From Brasilonema sp. CT11 (lineage in GTDB: Bacteria; Cyanobacteriota; Cyanobacteriia; Cyanobacteriales; Nostocaceae), in contig NZ_JABXYX010000023.1 of assembly GCF_017982655.1 (NCBI RefSeq), positions 26,361 to 90,360 of the forward strand: a DNA stretch of 64,000 nt, in the 5' to 3' direction. A model generated the notes under the pieces. The model saw nothing but the letters and a program-made list of their open reading frames with translations. It was not told the origin of the DNA and searched no databases. Position numbers and translations under genes: made by a program. Every line of letters starts with the position of its first letter. Position 1 is the first letter of the stretch. Below, piece after piece: positions 47,616 to 56,385 of this stretch.

Positions 47616-47852
47616 ATGGAAACGGTCAATATCCACCAAGCTAAAACGAATCTCTTACGGCTTTTGTCGCGGGTAGAACTTGGAGAAGAAATCATTATTT
47701 CAAACCGAGGCGTTGCGATCGCCAAGTTGGTTCCGTTTCGATCCTCATCCAATCGACGGAGTAGTTTAGGGCAGGATCAAGGGCGTTTCGTAGTGCTAGA
47801 AGATTTCAACGCTTCCTTACCGGAAGATATCCTAGCAGCATTTGAGCGCTAA
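47616..47852 (+). CDS. Phd/YefM-type antitoxin
   Basis: A 78-residue prevent-host-death family protein: VNIHQAKTNLLRLLSRVELGEEIIISNRG, then IAKLVPF, typical of Phd antitoxins that repress their own promoter and neutralise a toxin. No PIN or RelE-like toxin gene follows; instead a DUF433-like remnant lies directly downstream. It is divergent from the iSTAND operon. Confidence 0.88.
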   Translation: METVNIHQAKTNLLRLLSRVELGEEIIISNRGVAIAKLVPFRSSSNRRSSLGQDQGRFVVLEDFNASLPEDILAAFER

Positions 47853-47857
47853 AATCA

Positions 47858-47953
47858 GCCGCAGCCGATGTTTTTAGCTGGCTGGCGGCTGGCATGTCTG
47901 ATGATGAGATTTTAGAAAACTTTTCTGAATTAACAGAAGAAAATATCCTATGA
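47858..47953 (+). pseudogene. DUF433-like antitoxin remnant
   Basis: In the frame of the ATG at 47894 the DNA reads DVFSWLAAGMSDDEILENF and then SELTEENIL before a stop. This matches the C-terminal winged-helix segment of DUF433 proteins, whose following ACLAYA-type part is missing. The upstream part is also absent. The remnant overlaps the end of the EACC1-like gene by a few bases. Confidence 0.5.
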
Positions 47954-48334
47954 ATCTTTCGTATTTTTCAGAAATTCTTCTGCTTGCTGCCTAGCGAATT
48001 CAAATTCTTCTTGGCTGCTGGCTTCCAAACTGATTTCTCTACCGTCTGGTGCTTTGACTGTCAGCTTAATCGATTTGTCACCGAGGCGATCGCCCAAAAA
48101 TCCCAGCAATTTCTTCAAATTGGCAACACTCACTTCAGCCTGCAACATCCCCACCAGAAAACCTGCAAACGCCTTTGAGCCAGGTGGTGTTTCTGTAACT
48201 CCTACAAGACTGGCTTGTTCAACTTCATCTCTGTCTTTCACCTCTTGCAGTAAATTTCGCGTTTGCTCTTCTCTCTCTTCTGCATCTAGGTTTGGTTCAT
48301 TAAGAGCGATAGTCAATTTTATGTTCTCAGACAT
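47948..48334 (-). CDS. EACC1-like effector-associated constant component
   Basis: A 128-residue soluble protein with two beta-rich parts around a helix: MSENIKLTIALNEP, then TETPPGSKAFAGFL, an Ala/Leu-rich helix region (LKKLLGFLGDRLG) and IKLTVKAPDGREISLEA. This matches the EACC1 family found next to caspases and other effectors in bacterial conflict systems. AGAGGT precedes the ATG. The caspase gene lies 351 bp upstream on the same strand; the gap between them (48335-48685) holds nothing I recognise. Confidence 0.7.
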   Translation of the reverse strand: MSENIKLTIALNEPNLDAEEREEQTRNLLQEVKDRDEVEQASLVGVTETPPGSKAFAGFLVGMLQAEVSVANLKKLLGFLGDRLGDKSIKLTVKAPDGREISLEASSQEEFEFARQQAEEFLKNTKDS

Positions 48335-48685
48335 TTTTTACCTCTTCAAGATGTTTAGTGTTAATTATTTGTTTGAATTTTATCTCTAGCTAAGTTTTCC
48401 CAGCATCTTTGTTGATAAGTGAGATGACTCTGATAAATATTATCCAATTTGTAATAGCTGCAATTCAATTTGACTTATGCAGTCTATGGAATGTTCTTCT
48501 TAAGGGTCACTATCTCATGCTTACTTATCATGGGCAATAAGAATGAGAAAATAATTGTCTTCTTGAAAGCAGTTTTTTTTTAACGTTTCAATATAACCCA
48601 AAGAAAAATCCATTCTCTATAGACTTCACAACTAAAAATATGGATTTCGTCAATTTTTATTTATATTTACAAAAACTTTATTATT

Positions 48686-51313
48686 TTACTTAGGGTTAGG
48701 TAGCGGCACAAATTCATAGTCATTACTGCCAGACTTTTGTTGAACTTTAACTAGGAAAATGGTATTGTCGATGCGATCGCCTGATGATGAAAACTTAATC
48801 TTTCCTGTTGCACCATCGACTGAAAAATTTGGACTGTGCAGCACCTGTTGCAATTCATCGCGAGTGTTGCTTAGCTGTAGACCAGCAATAATAGCCTTAG
48901 TTGCATCATAAGCCGTAGCCGTTCGCCAATTCACAATTCCACCCCAAAATTTCTGAGATTTTTGCCCGAAAGGATTACCGGAAAGTGCCTGAGGATGCCA
49001 AGGTGCAGCGAGTACCATGCCATTAATATCGGCTTTCCCAACCTGGAAGGTTTCTAATGTGTAAAGCGTGGGACTGCTAAATAGTGCTAACCGTCCTTTA
49101 TTAGCTTGTGCCACGGCTAGACCTTGCTTAATTCTGTCTATGTAGAGACCTAATACCAACGCATCTGCGCCATTGCTGATAGCTTGAGAAATGACTGCAT
49201 TAGGGTTGAAGTTTGAAGCGGAAACATCGCAATTTGTGGAATTAATTGTGCCACCAGCAGCTTTGATCGCTTTGACAAACTCATCCTTAAACGATTGATT
49301 ATCAATTGCTTTGGAATCAACACAGATAAAAAAATTTGTTTTGCCAGCCGCCTTAATAGCGTAACGAGAGAGACCATCTGCCATTAAGCTAACATTGGGA
49401 ACTGTGCGAAAGATATAATTGCCAATTCCAGCGAGGTTTTGGGCAAAACTAGTGGGAGAAATCATCACTAACCCGTCTCTTTGATACGCTGGGGCTGCAG
49501 AGAGGGAAGCATTACTAGCATTGTGTCCCACTACAGCTAAAATACTAGCATCTTTAACAAACTGAGTCGCAAGCTGTACAGCTTCGATTGGGTCATTATC
49601 ATCATTAGCGATCGCTACCTGCAATAGCTTGCCATTAATGCCGCCATTGGTATTCACCTCATCTTGAGCTTGAGCCACACCGCGCAGTATCTCTTTTGCT
49701 ATGTTCTGAGTGCTACCAATAGGTACACTTACGGCAATTTTGAGGGGATTACCCTTCTTAAGCGCTTGAGCATTGTTCAAGTAAATCAATGCTTCTGGAT
49801 CAAGACGGCACGTTTGCCGATATGATGTGAATTTCTCGATAGCAGTCTGAAAATGGTTGTTGGCAAATGCCTGAATTCCAGCTTGTTTTTCAGAATTGGT
49901 GTCTCCTTTTAGTAAAATTTCTTCACCCAAACTAATCTTTAACCCTCTTTCTGGTTGTGTATTATTTTGACAAGATGCAACGGCTGTTGTAAGAGGTTGA
50001 TTTAATTTGGGGCTAAACCAAACGCCTGCTCCAAAGCAACTGACTGCTCCAATGAACAATCCCATAAATAAGAGAAAATTTTTCTTTCTGGAGGGGTGAG
50101 GAGTTGGATTCCCTGGTGTTGAAGGTTGTTGTTCTGCAATTATAGGAGCTTCAACTAGGGCTATATCTTCATCTGTTAGTCCTAACGCTTGCTCAAGAGG
50201 AGTTGGCACAGGTGTTGAAGGTTGCTGTTCCGCAATTATAGGAGCTTTAACTAAGGCTATATCTTCATCTCTTAGTCCTAAGACTTGCTGAAGACGTGTC
50301 AAATCAGCGTGAGTTCTATCACTGAGAGGAAACCCATGTTCAATTTCCGTACGTAACGCCTGCTCATATCGCTGCAATTTTTGCTTGTAGACTTTGATAG
50401 GTTCTAAAACTTGAGCCTCAATTGTGGCAGTCTTTTCAGATGATAGTTCCAACGTATTTCGTTTCTCATCCAATGTAGTGCGACCAGTAAAAGAAATCTC
50501 GCCGTCGCCGCCCTTCACCCAATACTCAACTTCTCGACGATATATGAGCTTCGGGTCACCAATGGGTGCTTTGGCAAGCTTGATCTTATAGCCTTCTTTG
50601 ATAGCATATATCTCCGGTCTCATTGCAGGAGCAACTTCTTGAACTTTTTGTCTGGCATACTCATGCAATTCATCAACAGAAATCCAACCATCTTGATCCC
50701 TATCTGCTACACCAGTTCCCAGCCCCTCAACTATGTAGCGGGTATAAGTTGAAATATCAGCTCCTTGCTGTTCAAAAGAGTATTGAGTCGAAGTCGAAGA
50801 TGTGAGAACAGCGCGCCCTTCTTGACCCAATTGATTTTTGAGATCTACAAAACCATCATCTTTAGCTGATTTAGCTGACATACCCTCAGCAAACGCACCA
50901 CTGAAGCAACAATCAAGAATCACTACCTGGTGTCTGGATTTGGGGCGGCTATTACTCATGATGTCATGTACAAAGCTAGCTGCCACTGCTGTTGATCTAA
51001 CAAGTTCTCCTTTATCAGTTTTGCGGGTGTTACGAGTGCCAAAGTAAAGCTTGCCGCTCTCATCCTTGATTCCATGACCAGAAAAAAATAGCAACACAAG
51101 GTCATCTTTTTGACGACCTGAAAACAAAGTTTCGATCGCTTCCTCCATCGCCTGTCGTTCAGGATTGAGGAGCGGTTTTACCTGATCAAAATCACCAATC
51201 TCTGGGTGCTGCAAAATGCGCTGCATTGCCTCGACATCTTTTACAGCAGCAGGCAACGGGGTAAGACCAGGTTCGTACTCACTCACCCCAATCAGCAAGG
51301 CAAACTTAGCCAT
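48686..51313 (-). CDS. Transmembrane caspase-receptor chimera with extracytoplasmic ligand-binding domain
   Basis: An 875-residue protein. Residues 1-230 form a caspase-like protease with the dyad His80 (FFSGHG) and Cys136 (LDCCFSG). A canonical EF-hand-type loop DRDQDGWISVDE lies at about 204-215. A linker with two near-identical DEDIALV..APIIAEQQPSTP repeats (about 352-400) leads to one TM helix (about 415-436). After a short TPR-like helix pair, a Leu/Ile/Val-type periplasmic binding domain follows (KIAVSVPIGST to the end). The start ATG has AAGGAG seven bases upstream; TTG at 51319 is the longer option. Protease inside and sensor outside is inferred. Confidence 0.85.
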   Translation of the reverse strand: MAKFALLIGVSEYEPGLTPLPAAVKDVEAMQRILQHPEIGDFDQVKPLLNPERQAMEEAIETLFSGRQKDDLVLLFFSGHGIKDESGKLYFGTRNTRKTDKGELVRSTAVAASFVHDIMSNSRPKSRHQVVILDCCFSGAFAEGMSAKSAKDDGFVDLKNQLGQEGRAVLTSSTSTQYSFEQQGADISTYTRYIVEGLGTGVADRDQDGWISVDELHEYARQKVQEVAPAMRPEIYAIKEGYKIKLAKAPIGDPKLIYRREVEYWVKGGDGEISFTGRTTLDEKRNTLELSSEKTATIEAQVLEPIKVYKQKLQRYEQALRTEIEHGFPLSDRTHADLTRLQQVLGLRDEDIALVKAPIIAEQQPSTPVPTPLEQALGLTDEDIALVEAPIIAEQQPSTPGNPTPHPSRKKNFLLFMGLFIGAVSCFGAGVWFSPKLNQPLTTAVASCQNNTQPERGLKISLGEEILLKGDTNSEKQAGIQAFANNHFQTAIEKFTSYRQTCRLDPEALIYLNNAQALKKGNPLKIAVSVPIGSTQNIAKEILRGVAQAQDEVNTNGGINGKLLQVAIANDDNDPIEAVQLATQFVKDASILAVVGHNASNASLSAAPAYQRDGLVMISPTSFAQNLAGIGNYIFRTVPNVSLMADGLSRYAIKAAGKTNFFICVDSKAIDNQSFKDEFVKAIKAAGGTINSTNCDVSASNFNPNAVISQAISNGADALVLGLYIDRIKQGLAVAQANKGRLALFSSPTLYTLETFQVGKADINGMVLAAPWHPQALSGNPFGQKSQKFWGGIVNWRTATAYDATKAIIAGLQLSNTRDELQQVLHSPNFSVDGATGKIKFSSSGDRIDNTIFLVKVQQKSGSNDYEFVPLPNPK

Positions 51314-51506
51314 TTGCAAGCTCCTTGCCTGCTATAAATTGCTCTGCTATCTGAGCAATGGTAAGTCTAATGTTCCATTGTCCTGCCATATTGAACCTCA
51401 AAGCGATGGTGTGATGCAGTTATTATCAAAATAACCGTATTTTCCCGCTTGATATCAGGACAAAATTATAATTTGATGCCAGAGACGCATTCGTACCCCA
51501 ATGTCT

Positions 51507-52292
51507 CTAACTCGAAGCACTCGTATAAAACCGCAACGCAAACCGCCAAAACCTAGTAGAAACAAAAAACAGCACCAGCGCCAACACTCCTGCGCCTACT
51601 ATCCAAGTGATTTGACTTCGACCTAACATTGCTTCTGCGGGTATAGTTGTTAAAAAAGCGACTGGAACAACAAACGTGAAGAAGAAACGGTATGCTGTGG
51701 GATACGCAACCATCGGATATCGTCCAGCTTCCAACAGACCCCGCAACACTTCGGTAACGTTGGATATTTTGACAAACCAGATGCTAGTAGATCCTAGCAT
51801 GAACCACAAACTGTAAAGAATGACAAAGCTAAAACATAAGGGAATTGTACTGATGAGGTAATCGTCTATTCCTAAACCAAGTTTTGTACCTGCGTAGCCA
51901 ATGATGATGCTACCAAAAATTATATCTGGAAGTCCCCAAGGTGATATGGTACGGGTAGAAAGCCAAAACTGGCTGCGGATGGGTTTGAGTAGGACAAAGT
52001 CCAATGTACCTTCTTGTACTTGGCGGACAATGCTATTCAAATTTGGAGCAAGGAAAGTCGCAGAAAAGCCTTGCATCAGCGTGAAAATTCCTAGGACGAC
52101 TAAAGCTGCTTCCCATCTCCACCCAGCAAAGCTGTAGCCATTACCGTAAAACAAGAATAGTCCAAAAAGACTACCTGCAAGATTGCCCAAGCTGCTCAAG
52201 GTTGCTAAGAGGAAGTTGATCCGATACTCCAACTCAGCTTCTATGGCAGCGCTCCAAAATAATGTTAGTACTTTTAGGTATCTGTTTCTCAA
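51507..52292 (-). CDS. ABC-2 type transporter permease
   Basis: A 261-residue protein with six predicted TM helices (for example GNLAGSLFGLFLFYG, VLALVLFFVSTRFWRFALRF). The segment LDFVLLKPIRSQFWLS is typical of the DUF990/ABC2_membrane_6 group. No cognate ATPase is adjacent; the nearest is at 54.9 kb. The start is a TTG. Substrate unknown. Confidence 0.85.
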   Translation of the reverse strand: MRNRYLKVLTLFWSAAIEAELEYRINFLLATLSSLGNLAGSLFGLFLFYGNGYSFAGWRWEAALVVLGIFTLMQGFSATFLAPNLNSIVRQVQEGTLDFVLLKPIRSQFWLSTRTISPWGLPDIIFGSIIIGYAGTKLGLGIDDYLISTIPLCFSFVILYSLWFMLGSTSIWFVKISNVTEVLRGLLEAGRYPMVAYPTAYRFFFTFVVPVAFLTTIPAEAMLGRSQITWIVGAGVLALVLFFVSTRFWRFALRFYTSASS

Positions 52293-52839
52293 GGTGAAGA
52301 ACTATAAGGGCAATACACCTCATTATCTCATTTGCATCAAGTTTTTTGCTCACATTCACCCATTTCCTACAACCAAGCCATGTATAAGTTTGTCGTTTTA
52401 TTTTATACATTAATGACGTGGATATCATAATGTCATTGCGACCGAAACGAAGTGTAGGGAAGCAATCCCAGCATCTACGAGATTACGTCGCTATCGCTCG
52501 TAATGACACTATTACGTTACTTGTGCGTAAGTCCTAAAATATAAAATGTAGTGCGGGCAGGATGCCCGCGTTAGTAATAAAGTAGGGATGCATCTGCGAT
52601 CGCCATTCCAGAAATTACGTAACTTTTATAACTTTTGATACGAAATAGACCTTCAAACCTTAAGCAGCCAGAAATTCACAAAAATATATAAAGTTTGATA
52701 CAATACCGCCATCAGGGAAAACAGTAACAGGTATTCGTAACTTTCACCAAACAAAGTCCCAAAACTTGAAAGCTCGAACTTGTGTTACTGACCACAAAGT
52801 GCCCTGAAGCAAACCCTGTATAGTGGAGATACTAAAACT
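52293..52839. other. Intergenic region with dispersed repeat and prxQ upstream sequence
   Basis: No gene is seen. 52432-52507 is a repeat bounded by GTCATTGCGA and TCGTAATGAC. A TGCGTAAGTCCT motif follows at 52524-52535, also found at one end of the element at 56067-56154. The last 150 bp before prxQ are AT-rich and likely contain its promoter. Confidence 0.6.
52432..52507. repeat. Dispersed repeat of the GTCATTGCGA family
   Basis: Near-perfect 10-bp inverted ends GTCATTGCGA / TCGTAATGAC, internal GAAGCAATCCC motif. Same family as 6457-6520 and 56092-56120. Confidence 0.75.
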
Positions 52840-53277
52840 ATGCCCTTAGCAGTTGGTAGCGATGCACCTGCATTTACCGCCAAAGACACCAACGGCAATA
52901 CTGTTTCGTTGTCTGATTTCAAAGGTAAGACAGTGGTTTTGTATTTCTACCCCAAAGACGACACCCCAGGCTGTACCAAACAAGCCTGTAGTTTTCGGGA
53001 TGCTAGTGAGGACTACAAGAGCAAAGATGTAGTTGTGCTGGGAGTCAGCGCAGATGATGAAGCTTCCCACCAAGCATTCACCCAAAAATATAGTCTCAAT
53101 TTTCCGCTACTGGCTGACAGTGATAAAACCTTAATCAAGGCATACGATGTCGATGGTGGTGGATATGCTAAACGCGTTACTTACGTCATTGATGGTAACG
53201 GCAAAATCACCAACGTTGACTCTAATGTCAATACATCAACTCACGCTGGCGATGTTTTAGCAGGATTGGGGCTGTAA
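52840..53277 (+). CDS. Peroxiredoxin of the BCP/PrxQ type
   Basis: A 145-residue thiol peroxidase that reduces H2O2 and organic peroxides with thioredoxin. The peroxidatic and resolving cysteines are in TPGCTKQACSFRD, five residues apart as in two-Cys PrxQ. VLYFYPKDDTPGC and the C-terminal HAGDVLAGL fit the family. A clear terminator follows. Confidence 0.95.
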   Translation: MPLAVGSDAPAFTAKDTNGNTVSLSDFKGKTVVLYFYPKDDTPGCTKQACSFRDASEDYKSKDVVVLGVSADDEASHQAFTQKYSLNFPLLADSDKTLIKAYDVDGGGYAKRVTYVIDGNGKITNVDSNVNTSTHAGDVLAGLGL

Positions 53278-53307
53278 AAAGCTATTAGCAATCATTGAAA
53301 AGAACTC

Positions 53308-53352
53308 AGAACACAGATCTTTTTTGCTACTGCGTTCTGTGTTCTTTTTTTG
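53308..53352 (+). terminator. Intrinsic terminator of prxQ
   Basis: Ten-bp perfect stem AGAACACAGA / TCTGTGTTCT with an 18-base loop, then eight T. Confidence 0.85.
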
Positions 53353-53357
53353 TTGCT

Positions 53358-53744
53358 CTACTGACCAGATGTGGGTTTAATGATTCCAGGTGTATTTACC
53401 CTCAAGCCTGATTGATTTGGTTGCTGTTGATTTTGTTGATACAATTGTTGTTGCTTTTGCTTGAATGCAGCAGCTGCATCATTAAGTTGTTGGTTCTGTT
53501 GATTTGGATCCCAAGTTGCATTTCCTTGTTGAAGGCGATGCATTAAACCAAACATGCCCATATTATTCACCTCATCGCTGCGAGGAGATAATGGATCGTT
53601 ATCCTGTTGTGAATTGAGGTCTTGCAGAATGTTTCTTGAGCTAGGTTCAGCTAAACTAGGTTGAGGCAATAGCAAGGAAGCAAAGCTGATTCCTGCCACA
53701 GTAAGTACAAATAGTTGTTTAAACGGTAAAAATGGTTTTTTCAT
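53358..53744 (-). CDS. Small secreted Gln/Asn-rich protein
   Basis: About 128 residues from the ATG at 53744, which has GGAGG five bases upstream. A signal peptide (FVLTVAGISFASLLLP, cleavage after SLA) is followed by a polar Gln/Asn/Pro-rich region with a QQQLYQQNQQQPNQ run. No known domain. Function unknown; a start at 53756 would add four residues. Confidence 0.75.
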   Translation of the reverse strand: MKKPFLPFKQLFVLTVAGISFASLLLPQPSLAEPSSRNILQDLNSQQDNDPLSPRSDEVNNMGMFGLMHRLQQGNATWDPNQQNQQLNDAAAAFKQKQQQLYQQNQQQPNQSGLRVNTPGIIKPTSGQ

Positions 53745-53929
53745 AAAAGCCTCCAAGAAATGTGTTAACCCACGCTTTCTGGGCGTGGGAGGACTGTTAA
53801 AGGATTTTGATTAAGAATCATACAGAACACACCAACTCACTAACTCAGAATAATTCTTTTTTGTGGTATGTGGGTAATTGGTGAGTTCTTTTCATGCCAA
53901 AATCACTGAAATCCAATAATGCTTCTATA

Positions 53930-54829
53930 TTAAGCAAGAGTCCGTCGCAATTGAGGTTGAATGCTAAGTAATGCTACAAGGGCGAAGCCAAGCAATACCA
54001 GCAAAGCGCCACCAAAGGTGACATCACCCCAAAAAGCATGCATGACTACGCTATTTAATCCCCAATCTTTGTGAAGATACAAATAGCGAATTGGTTCGAT
54101 CGCATAGCTGAGGGGATTGAGGGTAGCGACAACCTGTAGCCATTGAGGCATGAAGGATAATGGAGCTAAAGCAGTACTAGCAAACAACAATGGCAAGTTG
54201 CTAACAAAAATGACTGCAATAAGTTCAATATGTCCCGGTAAGGTAAAAGCCAAACCAAGACTGATCGCAGTCACACCTAATGCAAGCAGGAAGACAATCA
54301 AAACTATTGCTCCTAAACCCGCTGCATTTGGTAACCCAGCCCCCAAAAATGCCGCTGCTGTCACAATCACCGCAGCTTGCAGTAAACTTTGGCTGATAAT
54401 AAAGATAGCCGAAGCCAGAACTATCGAAAACCGTGAAACAAGAGGAGCCACGAGCAAACGGTTCAAAAAGCCGAATTCCCGATCAAACATCACTGGTAAA
54501 CCAGCATTCAACGCCCCAGCAAATGCAGTAAAAACAATAACGCCAGCGCCCAGAAATTGTCCATAATTTGTGGTATTGCCAAAGATACCTTTTGGTGCAT
54601 TTTGAAATAAAGCACCGAACAGCACCAACCACATCACAGGCTGAATAATTCCTGCAATTAATGTTGAGGGACGCCGCTGCAACTGAATAAATAAGCGACG
54701 CGTCAAAGCAAGTGTCTCTTGTACAAATTCACCGAAGACATTGGGAGTCGCATCTACCTGGTAAACTTGAGGTGATGCTACTTGTTGCCAATTTATATCG
54801 GATTTTGGAGGTAAAACGGTACCGCTCAT
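53930..54829 (-). CDS. ABC-2 type permease (DrrB-like)
   Basis: A 299-residue membrane subunit with six TM helices and the cytosolic N-terminal FGEFVQETLALTRRLFIQLQRRPSTL seen in DrrB/NodJ-type exporters. Visible helices include QPVMWLVLFGALFQ and AVIFVSNLPLLFASTALAP. It lies 72 bp downstream of its ATPase gene on the same strand and is probably its partner. Substrate unknown. Confidence 0.9.
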   Translation of the reverse strand: MSGTVLPPKSDINWQQVASPQVYQVDATPNVFGEFVQETLALTRRLFIQLQRRPSTLIAGIIQPVMWLVLFGALFQNAPKGIFGNTTNYGQFLGAGVIVFTAFAGALNAGLPVMFDREFGFLNRLLVAPLVSRFSIVLASAIFIISQSLLQAAVIVTAAAFLGAGLPNAAGLGAIVLIVFLLALGVTAISLGLAFTLPGHIELIAVIFVSNLPLLFASTALAPLSFMPQWLQVVATLNPLSYAIEPIRYLYLHKDWGLNSVVMHAFWGDVTFGGALLVLLGFALVALLSIQPQLRRTLA

Positions 54830-54901
54830 AAAAATTCACACATTCAAAATTCAAAGTTCAAAATAGTAGGATCGGTGTTAATCATTACCAATTCACAAAA
54901 C

Positions 54902-55921
54902 CTAACGCATACTCTGCTTGCGTTCAGCCTTCCCGTCGCGATTTCCAGCGGCGGCTAGTTCCGCATCCATCAAAGTTCGTCCAGTGGCTGCAAGATAAAC
55001 ATCATCCAAACTCGGTCGAGATTGGGCAATACTAAAAATTGGTAATCCAGCCGAATTGAGTGTTTGTTGGATGCTGATCAAAGCATCGTTTTGCGGTGTC
55101 ACGACTAAGTTCAAGGAGTTCCCTTGAGCGCTATTAATGATCACTTCTTGAACAAACAACAAAGATTTCAGCAAGTCTTTAGCTTTGTGCGTCTCTTCGT
55201 CGGGTGAAAATTCGCGGATTCGTAAGGTAATGCGATCGCCCCCAACTTTATCTTTCAACTCTGAAGGCGTTCCTGTGGCAATCACAACTCCACGGTCAAT
55301 AATTGCCACTTTATCAGCCAAAGCGTCAACTTCTTCTAAGTAATGGCTGGTAATCAGTACCGTTGTTCCTGCTTCTCGCAACTTACGCAGAAATTCCCAT
55401 ACCACGAAACGACTTTCTATGTCAAGTCCTACTGTTGGTTCATCTAAAACCAAAACATCTGGTGCATGGAGTAATCCTGCTGCTAAGTCTAGGCGCTTGC
55501 GTAACCCACCAGAGTAAGTGCCAGTCTTTTTGTCTGCATATTCTTGCAAACCGAGTAACTGTAGCACGGTGTCAACTCGTTGTTTTGCCACTGCACTCGG
55601 TAAGTGATACAGTGCGGCTTGTAGTTGTAGTAGTTCGCGTCCAGTCAACACCTTATCTAAGGCAACTTCTTGAGCTACGTAGCCTAACCTTCTCCTTGCT
55701 GCTCTTGGATTATCCACCACAGATATTCCAGATACTTCTATTTTACCTGCATCTGGTGTTGTGAGAGTACACAAAGTTCTCAATGTGGTCGTTTTGCCTG
55801 CTCCGTTAGGACCGAGTAAGCCAAAGATTTCCCCTGGTTCCACCTGAAAGGAAACATCCTTCACGGCTTCAACCATGCCGTAGCGTTTTTTGAAATTTTC
55901 AATGAAAACGGCGGGAGCCAT
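54902..55921 (-). CDS. ABC transporter ATP-binding protein (DrrA-like)
   Basis: A 339-residue ATPase. Walker A GPNGAGKTT, signature YSGGLRKRLDLA, Walker B VLVLDEPTVGLD and H-loop TSHYLEE are all intact. The C-terminal extension (SRPSLDDVYLAATGRTL) is that of daunorubicin-resistance DrrA proteins. Paired with the downstream permease. Confidence 0.93.
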   Translation of the reverse strand: MAPAVFIENFKKRYGMVEAVKDVSFQVEPGEIFGLLGPNGAGKTTTLRTLCTLTTPDAGKIEVSGISVVDNPRAARRRLGYVAQEVALDKVLTGRELLQLQAALYHLPSAVAKQRVDTVLQLLGLQEYADKKTGTYSGGLRKRLDLAAGLLHAPDVLVLDEPTVGLDIESRFVVWEFLRKLREAGTTVLITSHYLEEVDALADKVAIIDRGVVIATGTPSELKDKVGGDRITLRIREFSPDEETHKAKDLLKSLLFVQEVIINSAQGNSLNLVVTPQNDALISIQQTLNSAGLPIFSIAQSRPSLDDVYLAATGRTLMDAELAAAGNRDGKAERKQSMR

Positions 55922-56066
55922 GATAGTTTATCCTAAACTATACAAATCTCAACAAATTCTATTCTTATTGTAGTTGAGTGATGTGAGGTGAAATGCCTCA
56001 AGCGTGACTCGTTCTGAAAATAGTGTTAGTCTGATTGCTCAACAGAAGAATATTGAACTTAACCAG

Positions 56067-56154
56067 AACTTACGCAAAAATAACGTAGTTGTGTCATTGC
56101 GACGCAAGGAAGCAATCTCATAGTCTTATCTTTCGTAACTCGTGCGTAAGTCCT
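56067..56154. repeat. Small MITE-like element with ACTTACGCA ends
   Basis: AACTTACGCA at the left and TGCGTAAGT at the right form terminal inverted repeats about 88 bp apart. The interior includes a copy of the GTCATTGCGA...GAAGCAATC repeat. No coding capacity. Confidence 0.65.
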
Positions 56155-56279
56155 ATTAATCTTGTTTCCTTGTCTGTCAGCCGAACTGCCGATGATTCAG
56201 ATTATTCCTATGTTTGACACAAGGGCGATCGCCCATTCAATTACTATGAATCAACTAATAGTATAATAAGTGTACAATA

Positions 56280-56385
56280 GTACATGGTGTGATTATTAAG
56301 CCTTCTGTAGAACCTCCTGTTGTAGTGCCTCCTACAGTGGATGGTATGATTATTAATTCTCCTATAGTGCATGGTGTGATTATTA
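56280..56385. repeat. Short direct-repeat array interrupted by IS630
   Basis: ATGGTGTGATTATTA occurs at about 56284, with one change at about 56340, and again at about 56370. The third copy runs directly into the IS630 end. The CTTCTGTAGA-type spacer motif (after copy one) reappears right of the element as CCTTCTGTATAG at 57441. So the IS split an existing array. Confidence 0.65.

Noticed and set aside
48335..48685. Possible gene between EACC1 and the caspase
   Set aside because: AT-rich, no open frame with a plausible start or motif.
56280..56385. CRISPR array
   Set aside because: Only three imperfect repeats with unequal spacing, and no cas genes in the window.
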